Assembly: GCA_030429665.1 (NCBI GenBank)
Contig: JAUIEZ010000036.1
Location: forward strand, 1 to 38,260
Direction: 5' to 3'
Source of the DNA: Gammaproteobacteria bacterium
GTDB lineage: Bacteria > Pseudomonadota > Gammaproteobacteria > Arenicellales > CAJQKF01
DNA: 38,260 nucleotides
Shown here: positions 32,514 to 38,260 of the stretch, one piece after another
Layout: every line of letters begins with the position of its first letter
Position numbering within the stretch: the first letter of the stretch is position 1
Translations under genes and position numbers: made by a program
The notes under the pieces: model-generated
Databases searched by the model: none
The model's input: only the letters and a program-made list of their open reading frames with translations
Told to the model about the DNA's origin: nothing

Positions 32514-35351
32514 TTGAACCAGGATTCGACGATCAGTCCGGCAACCGAACGGCAGGCGGAAAACCGCGCCCGGGGAATTCGGGACATGTCGCTGGCGGCC
32601 CGCCTGGCGATTCTGTTCGCCCTGCTTTCGTTGGTTCCGCTGGGTGTTTCCGGCGTATTGATGTATTACCGATATTTCGACGCACGCCAGCAAACCGAAT
32701 TCCGCAATCTCCAGACGCTGGCCACGCACAAGAAAGCGCAATTCGAGCACTGGATCGACAAGAACGTTCGTGTCGTTCGGGAAATCGCGAACCGCCCGAC
32801 CGTCGTCGGCTACGTACAAAGCATGATCGAGTTGCGCGACGCGGGATTCGGACACGGATACTTCGAGGGACTGTTGCGCCGAGAGCACTTCGACCCCGTG
32901 ATCGACGAAGATCACGACGTCCGCGAATTGTTCCTTCTCGACGCCCACAGCGGCCGTAAGCTGGTGAGTTCGGATCCAGCCCGGGAGAACCGCTTCCACA
33001 GCGGCGAGACGTATTATTTACAGGGACTGCATGATACGTTCGTCCAGGCTCCGCACTACCCGTTGTCGCTCGATGACGCCTCGATCACCGTCTCGACTCC
33101 CATCAAGCTAGGTAGCGGACGGGTGTTGGCGGTGCTCGGCGGACATCTCGACCTGGCTGCCATCACGGGAATCATGCAACAAGGTTTCGCGCAGCAGGAC
33201 ACGCTCGACAGCTACCTCGTGAACCGATTCAACTCCTTCGTGACCCAACCGCGCTTTGGCGACGAAATTAACGTCCGCCAGCGGATTCAATCCGCCGGCG
33301 TGGACCGGTGCCTTGCGGGCGAGAGCGGCGAGGCTGTTTACCCGGACTACCGGGGCGTTCGGGTGGTCGGTGCGTTCCTGTGGCTGCCGCTCTGGGAGCA
33401 ATGCCTGCTGGTGGAACGCGACCTGTCCGAGTCCATGAGCGGCTCCCGGCGTTTCCGGGATTTCGTGATAATCCTGTTCATGACTGTCGCAGCCATCGTC
33501 GTCGCCCTGACGTGGGTCGTGTCCCGCCAGGTTTCCCGACCGATCAGCGACGTCGTCGAAGCCACCGAAAACATCGGCCGCGGCAACTTGAACATTCGGC
33601 TGCCGCGACGATCGGACGGGGAAATGGCGAGACTCTTCGACGGAGTCAATCGCATGGCGCAGAACCTGGGTACCGTCACCGCGTCGCGCGACGAGCTGGA
33701 CCGCGAGGTGGAGGGACGGCTCCGGGTGCTCGAATCGCTGCAGGAAAGCAAGCGTCGGTTGAATACCCTGCTGTCGAATTTGCCCGGCATGGCTTATCGC
33801 TGCGACAACTCTCCCGATTGGACGATGCGCTTCGTGAGCGAAGGATGCAAGGAGTTGACCGGGCTGGATCCCGCCGACCTGGTCGACGACGCCGTCACGA
33901 CCTACGCCGATCTCGTTCACCCGGTTGACCGTCCACGCGTGTGGGCGCGCATCCAGGAATGTTCCCGCGACGGCCGCCCGTTCGAGCTCGAATACCGCAT
34001 ACGCCATTCGGACGGCTCCTGGCGGTGGGTCTGGGAAAAGGGACGCATGGTTTCAGGACCCGAGGAATCCCCCGGAATCCTGGAAGGATTCATCCACGAC
34101 ATCACCGAGCGACGGCGCCTGGCGAGGGAGCTCCAGCAGGCGCAGAAAATGGAGATTCTCGGCCAGGTGACCGGCGGCGTGGCCCACGATTTCAATAACC
34201 TGCTCGGGGTGATCCTCGGATACACGGCGCTGGCGCGCAAGCACCCCGCCGATCCCGAGAAAACATCGCGCTACCTTGCGCATGTGTCCCGGGCCGGCGA
34301 ACGGGCCCGGGATATCGTCTCCCAGATGCTCGCGTTCTCTCGCAAGGAGACCGGAACCGACGAGGTCATCGACATTCGCGAACGGGTCGCGGAGGAAATC
34401 GACATGCTGCGCTCGACGATGCCCGCCACCGTCGACATCGAACTCGAACTCCACGACAACGTGCCCAACGTGGAGTTGCAGCCCGGTCAGCTCAACCAGG
34501 TCCTGATGAACCTCACCATCAATGCCCGCGATGCCATGAACGGCCAGGGAACGATTTCGATCTGCGTGTCCAGACGCGAAGGCTTCTCGGGACAATGCTC
34601 GGTGACGCACAAGGCCTTCGAGGGAGACTTCGTCGAGCTCGAAATCGCGGACTCCGGAGCCGGTATCGATCCGGAGCGAATCGACAAGATTTTCGACCCG
34701 TTCTACACGACGAAAGCGGCCGGGAAAGGTTCGGGACTCGGCCTGGCCGTGGTCGAAGGCATCGTGCGTAGCCACGGCGGGTACATCGTGGTGTCGAACC
34801 GCCCGCACGGCGGCGCCGTGTTCAGCGTGTACTTTCCCGTGTCCACGCAGCGCGCAACGTCGGGCCTCGCCGCCGACGGCGACATCAACCCAGCGGCCGG
34901 CGCGCCCGACACGGCCGGCAAGCGGGTGATGATCGTGGACGACGAGGTGGTCCTGGCCGGATTCCTGGCCGAGTTCCTGCAATCCTACGGCTATGCGACC
35001 ACCGTGTTCGACGGCGCCGCCGCCGCCCTCGACGCCTTCCGGGCCCGCCCGGACTCGTTCGACCTGGTTATCACCGACCAGACCATGCCCGGCATGTCCG
35101 GCCTCGAACTCGTTGACGGGCTGCGAACGGAGAACCCCGACCTGCCGATCATCCTTTGCACCGGGTACAGCGAGTACGTCAACGCGGAAAGTGCGCGCGA
35201 GCGGGGTATCGGATTCCTGCCCAAGCCCGTCGACCCGGAGCGCCTTCTGGCGATGCTCGCCGAGCGCCTGCAATCTCTCGCGGCGTTAATTGATTTGCCG
35301 GGTGCAGGCACGACGATTTCGGCGGGCGAACCCCCGCCCGCGCACACCTAG
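32514..35351 (+). CDS. hybrid sensor histidine kinase with PAS and receiver domains
   Basis: About 945 residues from TTG 32514, which has GGAAGGA 7 nt upstream. Domains in order: TM1 (~28-52), an extracytoplasmic Cache-like sensor (~55-310), TM2 (~315-337), HAMP (~338-390), PAS/PAC (~418-535), HisKA with phospho-acceptor H558 (GGVAHDFNNLLGV), HATPase with N-box INARDAMNGQG, IADSGAGIDPERID and GKGSGLGLAVVEGI, and a C-terminal receiver with DD809-810, phospho-acceptor D855 (ITDQTMPG) and K904. No HPt domain or separate response regulator is nearby, so the output partner lies elsewhere. An ATG at 32586 would drop 24 N-terminal residues but keep TM1. The stop overlaps that of the convergent exporter gene in a CTAG. 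The ligand is unknown. Confidence 0.9.
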   Translation: MNQDSTISPATERQAENRARGIRDMSLAARLAILFALLSLVPLGVSGVLMYYRYFDARQQTEFRNLQTLATHKKAQFEHWIDKNVRVVREIANRPTVVGYVQSMIELRDAGFGHGYFEGLLRREHFDPVIDEDHDVRELFLLDAHSGRKLVSSDPARENRFHSGETYYLQGLHDTFVQAPHYPLSLDDASITVSTPIKLGSGRVLAVLGGHLDLAAITGIMQQGFAQQDTLDSYLVNRFNSFVTQPRFGDEINVRQRIQSAGVDRCLAGESGEAVYPDYRGVRVVGAFLWLPLWEQCLLVERDLSESMSGSRRFRDFVIILFMTVAAIVVALTWVVSRQVSRPISDVVEATENIGRGNLNIRLPRRSDGEMARLFDGVNRMAQNLGTVTASRDELDREVEGRLRVLESLQESKRRLNTLLSNLPGMAYRCDNSPDWTMRFVSEGCKELTGLDPADLVDDAVTTYADLVHPVDRPRVWARIQECSRDGRPFELEYRIRHSDGSWRWVWEKGRMVSGPEESPGILEGFIHDITERRRLARELQQAQKMEILGQVTGGVAHDFNNLLGVILGYTALARKHPADPEKTSRYLAHVSRAGERARDIVSQMLAFSRKETGTDEVIDIRERVAEEIDMLRSTMPATVDIELELHDNVPNVELQPGQLNQVLMNLTINARDAMNGQGTISICVSRREGFSGQCSVTHKAFEGDFVELEIADSGAGIDPERIDKIFDPFYTTKAAGKGSGLGLAVVEGIVRSHGGYIVVSNRPHGGAVFSVYFPVSTQRATSGLAADGDINPAAGAPDTAGKRVMIVDDEVVLAGFLAEFLQSYGYATTVFDGAAAALDAFRARPDSFDLVITDQTMPGMSGLELVDGLRTENPDLPIILCTGYSEYVNAESARERGIGFLPKPVDPERLLAMLAERLQSLAALIDLPGAGTTISAGEPPPAHT

Positions 35352-36550
35352 GCCTCCACCAGGAAATACCAGCCGTAGGCGGCGACCAGGGCCGGAACCG
35401 CGCTGTAGAACGTAGCCACCAGGGCCGCTCGCGGCGACGTGGCAATCGCCGGAAACAGGGCGTCCCCGTCGTTCGCGATGGCGTTTCCAATCTGCGCCGA
35501 GAGCGGCGCCGCGCCCGCGAGGTATAGCGTGGTCACCATGATCTGGGGACCGCAACCGGGGATGAACCCGACCAGCACCGCCAGGACGGGTACAAGCGGC
35601 GCCCAGGCATGCGCCAGTGCCGACAGGTCGATGCCGGCGAGCGCGACCAGTAACTCGAATCCCGCGAACGCGAACACTACCCAGGCCGTCACGAAGTTGG
35701 TGGTGGTGATCACCGGGGAGATGCCATCGATCCCCGGGGCGTCGTCGCGCCCCTCATCGCCAGGTGCGCCCGCGTCCGAGCCGTCGCGCACCCACATGGC
35801 CAGGGAAAGAAGCGATCCGGCAATGCCCAGCCACGTAATCGACGCGTTGACGCCGACAGTGGCGAGCCAAGCGTCCACGTCCACCCGAAAGGCGCCGGCG
35901 ACGCCAACCGCGACACCGGGCACGGCCAACCACAACCAGGCCGTCTCGGCGACGATATCCCGCCGGCGGCTTTCGCGGCGGCACGAACGGGTTTCGGCGG
36001 TCGGCGTCCGCGACGCGCGCATGAAATCCGGTCCATGCAACGCATCGACGGCATAGCCCGTCACGATGCCTGCGACGAGCCCGATGCCGAACATTGCCGC
36101 GCCCGTACCGGGTTCGCGCGCCAACAACAGGAACATGGCGTCGCCCATGGTCGCGGAGAGCGCCGCCAGCAAACCGCCGAACCCGAGATGACCTTTCGCG
36201 TACTGCGTCACGGCGACGATGGCGCCGCCGCAACCGGGGAACGCACCCAACAACGCCGCTGCCGGCACCTGCCAGCGCCTGTGGCGATCCAGCCACGCGC
36301 CAAGATCGATGCCGAGACGACGCTCGCCGAGATGAACGATGGCGAGCGTGCCGGCGACGAAGACAGCCACGGACAGGTAGGCCTCGGCCAGCGATGCAAG
36401 AAGCAGCCCCACGCCACCGGGCGCGACCAGTGCCGCCAGCGAGAGCACCGCCAACGCCAGCGCGCGACGATTGAACGGAAACGCGAGCGTCCGTGCAGCC
36501 GGCAAATCGAGGCCAACACCGGATGCGAGATGTGATACCAACGTGGTCAT
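35348..36550 (-). CDS. putative 10-TM heavy-metal/manganese exporter (ArsP_2-like)
   Basis: A 400-residue membrane protein with about ten hydrophobic segments and an internal duplication. FPGCGGAIVAVTQYAKGHLG with ATMGDAMFLLL (residues 104-143) is echoed by IPGCGPQIMVTTLYLAGAAP with ANDGDALFPAIA (330-370). The paired PGCG and GDA(M/L)F elements are characteristic of the putative manganese/heavy-metal transporter family. The central cytoplasmic loop is rich in Arg, Asp and Gly. It starts at ATG 36550. A 17-bp Fur-box-like palindrome lies about 26 bp upstream, supporting metal-responsive control. The gene is convergent with the kinase gene, with overlapping stops. Which metal it moves is inferred, not shown. 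Confidence 0.82.
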   Translation of the reverse strand: MTTLVSHLASGVGLDLPAARTLAFPFNRRALALAVLSLAALVAPGGVGLLLASLAEAYLSVAVFVAGTLAIVHLGERRLGIDLGAWLDRHRRWQVPAAALLGAFPGCGGAIVAVTQYAKGHLGFGGLLAALSATMGDAMFLLLAREPGTGAAMFGIGLVAGIVTGYAVDALHGPDFMRASRTPTAETRSCRRESRRRDIVAETAWLWLAVPGVAVGVAGAFRVDVDAWLATVGVNASITWLGIAGSLLSLAMWVRDGSDAGAPGDEGRDDAPGIDGISPVITTTNFVTAWVVFAFAGFELLVALAGIDLSALAHAWAPLVPVLAVLVGFIPGCGPQIMVTTLYLAGAAPLSAQIGNAIANDGDALFPAIATSPRAALVATFYSAVPALVAAYGWYFLVEA

Positions 36551-36575
36551 GAATCCGTACTCGACAAGGGAATAG

Positions 36576-36592
36576 ATAAGAATGATTCTTAT
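36576..36592. promoter_or_regulatory. Fur-box-like palindrome upstream of the metal exporter
   Basis: ATAAGAAT-G-ATTCTTAT is a perfect inverted repeat. Taken as a 19-mer (36575-36593) it matches about 13 of 19 positions of the Fur consensus. It lies in the promoter region of the minus-strand exporter, overlapping a weak possible promoter (TTGGTC, then TAAGAA). Fur, Mur or another metalloregulator could bind. Confidence 0.65.
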
Positions 36593-36708
36593 TCCCTATC
36601 ATGCGGGCGACCAATTGATTTCCAAAGTCGATTTATTCTATTTTTTTAATCGTTATTGACTACTATTTCCTCGACATAGGCGATTGGCTTCCAGCGTGGA
36701 CGCCGACC

Positions 36709-37328
36709 TCAGGTGCCGGCTTGATCGATCACCGCCGCCAACAGCAGTTCGGCGCCCTGTGCGATGTCGGCATAGTCGGTCCACGCTCTCGGCGAATGGC
36801 TGCGGCCGTCCTTGCTGGGGACGAAAATCATCGCGGTATTGCAAACGTTCGCCATCATGGCCGCATCGTGCAGCGCGCCGCTATTCGTTCGATGCCAACG
36901 CAGTTCGACGCTGTCCGCCAGAGACTCGAGACGTGCCACCAGCGATGCCGACATCGGCGTCGGCGCGGTCTTGCCGGTCAACTCGGATTCGAATCCGATT
37001 CCACGGCGAGCCGCGATCCCGGCGAGGGAATCGAATACCACGGCTGATGCCGTGCTGATGGCGACCTCGTCCACGTCACGCACGTCGATGCTGTAGTCCG
37101 CCGCGCCGGGTAACACGTTCACCGCGTTCGGCTCGCAGTGAATCCTCCCCGCCGTGGCGACGGTATCCGGGCGCGATGCGTCGCTGCTATCGATTCGCCG
37201 GTACCGATACATTCGGCGGCGCAGGCAAGGGCATCGAGGCGCAGCGTCATCGGCGTTGTGCTGGCATGGTTGGCTCGGCCGGTCCGGCGTACGTGCGGGT
37301 TGCCAATGGCATCCAGCCGCTCCGACAA
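36709..37328 (-). pseudogene. remnant of an M20-family amidohydrolase (carbamoylase/allantoate amidohydrolase type)
   Basis: The last ~165 codons (36709-37212) read as the C-terminal part of a Zn-dependent M20 amidohydrolase: TVATAGRIHCEPNAVNVLPG, then NSGALHDAAMMA and MIFVPSKDGRSHSPRAWT. The preceding family segment GRANHASTTPMTLRLDALAC is in a different reading frame (37328 to about 37215), so a frameshift lies near 37205-37220. The N-terminal catalytic half, about 200 residues with most of the zinc ligands, is absent. Active relatives hydrolyse N-carbamoyl amino acids or allantoate; this copy cannot. Confidence 0.8.
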
Positions 37329-37508
37329 ACCGCGGTCAGGGTGAAGCCGGAGAGTTTCACACCGTTACCAACGATACGATCGTTGCCAGTCATCGCGCAT
37401 TGGCTCAATGCGGTGTCGTAGCGATACCGGCCCGGCGGAATTCGAATCACTCAATAAACCGGCAACTTTAGACGGACGCTTGTCCGACTGCCTGATTTCC
37501 GCCACGCC
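37329..37508. other. unassigned spacer between two decayed genes
   Basis: The minus strand has an open frame (37247-37450) containing TALSQCAMTGNDRIVGNGVK, which I cannot assign to any family. It shows neither a ribosome-binding site nor continuity with the M20 frame. It is best taken as degraded DNA between the two pseudogenes. Confidence 0.4.
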
Positions 37509-37967
37509 CTACCACGGCACCTGCAGCAGTTCGTATTCGCAGTTACCCGCACGCAGCCTCTCGACCATGAGTTTGAGCGGATTTCGGTACACCACAATGC
37601 CCAGGGAGAGGTTCTCGCGCGCCAGTGCATCGAACGCCGCGTGGCGTATTTCGAAGATCCGCACCTCCCCGACCGTCGCCACGCTCGCGGAGGCTGGTCC
37701 GCTGTCGAACAACGTGAACTCGCCAAAACACGTTCCCGTGGGCAGGCGGCTCACCGGTACCTCGGCCGACCGCTCCCACGTTTCCGGCAAGAATACCGAC
37801 ACCGTGCCGGTAAGGACCAGTTAAAGCGTGGAGACCACGTCTCCCTCGGCAACGATTACCGTCTCCGGCGGATAGCCGACGACGGTTCCGCTCGCAAAGA
37901 AAGCATCCCGTTCCCGGCGGGAAAGACCCGCGACGAGGCGATGGTCTGCGAAATGCTCCTGGTCCAC
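37509..37967 (-). pseudogene. CNBD protein paralogue interrupted by an in-frame TAA
   Basis: Read from GTG 37967, the frame is 152 codons and aligns end to end with the intact CNBD protein at 13308-13778. Paired segments are FADHRLVAGLSRRERDAFFA vs FFDNRLIQGLSRKQAELLFA, IVAEGDVVSTL vs IVLNEGDVVDKLY, CFGEFTLFDSGPASASV vs CFGEYAFIDEQPASASI, and VVYRNPLKLMVERLRAGNCE vs VVYRNLLRVLVERLRASNAE. Codon 49 is TAA (37823-37821), where the paralogue has Tyr, so a single substitution (TAC or TAT to TAA) explains it. No other lesion is visible, suggesting recent inactivation or a sequencing error. Translation of only the second half from an internal start (about 37802) is possible but would lack the first strands of the barrel. 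Confidence 0.82.
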
Positions 37968-38260
37968 GGTATCGACTCCCACGGTCAGGATGGAATTCAC
38001 ACCGCAACGCGGGCTTCATGCGAGCAAACCCGCCGCGCTCACCGCCTTGACCGCACATCGGAGCAAACGGTACGGGTCGTACGTCAACCGGCGGAGAAAT
38101 CGCTACATGCGGCGTGATTTCGCAGAATAACAGATCGAAAGCGCTTGTTGCGTCGCAAACGCCTGGCCATGGCCGTCCCCAAGCCAGCGCCGCCCAGGCG
38201 CGTGGTGCCAGTGCGCCCTCCCCCGCAGCCCCCAAAGCGCCGCAAAGAACCAACGCCCAG
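37968..38260. other. terminal stretch without a recognised gene
   Basis: These 293 bases contain only GC-driven open frames without family motifs or ribosome-binding sites. The part just upstream of 37967 may hold the promoter of the disrupted CNBD gene, but no clear -35/-10 pair is seen. The last ~100 bases are Pro/Ala-codon-like GC-rich sequence and could belong to a gene beyond the window edge. Confidence 0.4.

Noticed and set aside
34053-35273. 406-codon minus-strand open frame
   Set aside because: It is antisense to the kinase and receiver domains; no motif.
37543-38253. 236-codon minus-strand open frame covering the window end
   Set aside because: It overlaps the CNBD pseudogene in another frame; the clear homology of the CNBD frame shows this one is incidental.
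1-38260. Search for CRISPR arrays, insertion sequences, integrases, phage genes or toxin-antitoxin pairs
   Set aside because: No direct-repeat arrays, transposase or integrase motifs or terminal repeats were seen; apart from the decayed last 1.5 kb the window looks like ordinary chromosome.

Overview
The window is about 38 kb of GC-rich, densely coding DNA that looks like chromosome from a free-living, possibly marine or salt-tolerant gammaproteobacterium. That placement is an inference from the RecBCD operon, the ortho-phthalate-type dioxygenase genes, the TAXI-type TRAP transporter and the sucrose-synthesis genes; no rRNA or tRNA is present to fix it. About 29 genes and gene remnants can be supported. 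Several genes appear to start at TTG or GTG behind good Shine-Dalgarno sequences.

Region 1 (1-8.8 kb) is a catabolic and uptake unit for a phthalate-like aromatic dicarboxylate. A minus-strand operon encodes a flavin/iron-sulfur reductase, a dihydrodiol dehydrogenase and a decarboxylase cut by the window edge. It is divergent from the Rieske oxygenase. Next come a MarR repressor and a class II aldolase-family protein on the minus strand, divergent from a TAXI TRAP binding protein and fused permease. Three copies of one palindrome (TTAGATATCTAA, one with a single mismatch) sit in the three main promoters. In each the site lies 7 nt downstream of a -35-like hexamer, which strongly suggests one local regulon.

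Region 2 (8.8-13.8 kb) holds small minus-strand housekeeping or unknown genes: a secreted protein of unknown function, a VOC/cupin pair, a DUF3574 lipoprotein, a GNAT acetyltransferase, a zinc-ribbon protein and a cyclic-nucleotide-binding-domain (CNBD) protein. Region 3 (13.9-24.6 kb) is recC-recB-recD with overlapping genes, preceded by a PRPP-synthetase-like gene and a zinc alcohol dehydrogenase.

Region 4 (24.7-30.5 kb) is a plus-strand sucrose unit: sucrose-phosphate synthase with a degenerate phosphatase-like tail, sucrose-phosphate phosphatase, amylosucrase and an isochorismatase-family hydrolase. Together these would make sucrose (probably an osmolyte) and recycle it into glucan. Region 5 (30.5-36.6 kb) has a membrane-anchored SGNH-type protein, a DUF1810 protein, a large hybrid sensor kinase and a 10-TM metal exporter with a Fur-box-like palindrome in its promoter. 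Two convergent gene pairs here share a CTAG in which the two stop codons overlap.

Region 6 (36.7-38.26 kb) is decayed. It contains a frameshifted C-terminal piece of an M20 amidohydrolase and a second CNBD gene, a paralogue of the one at 13.3 kb, interrupted by one in-frame TAA.
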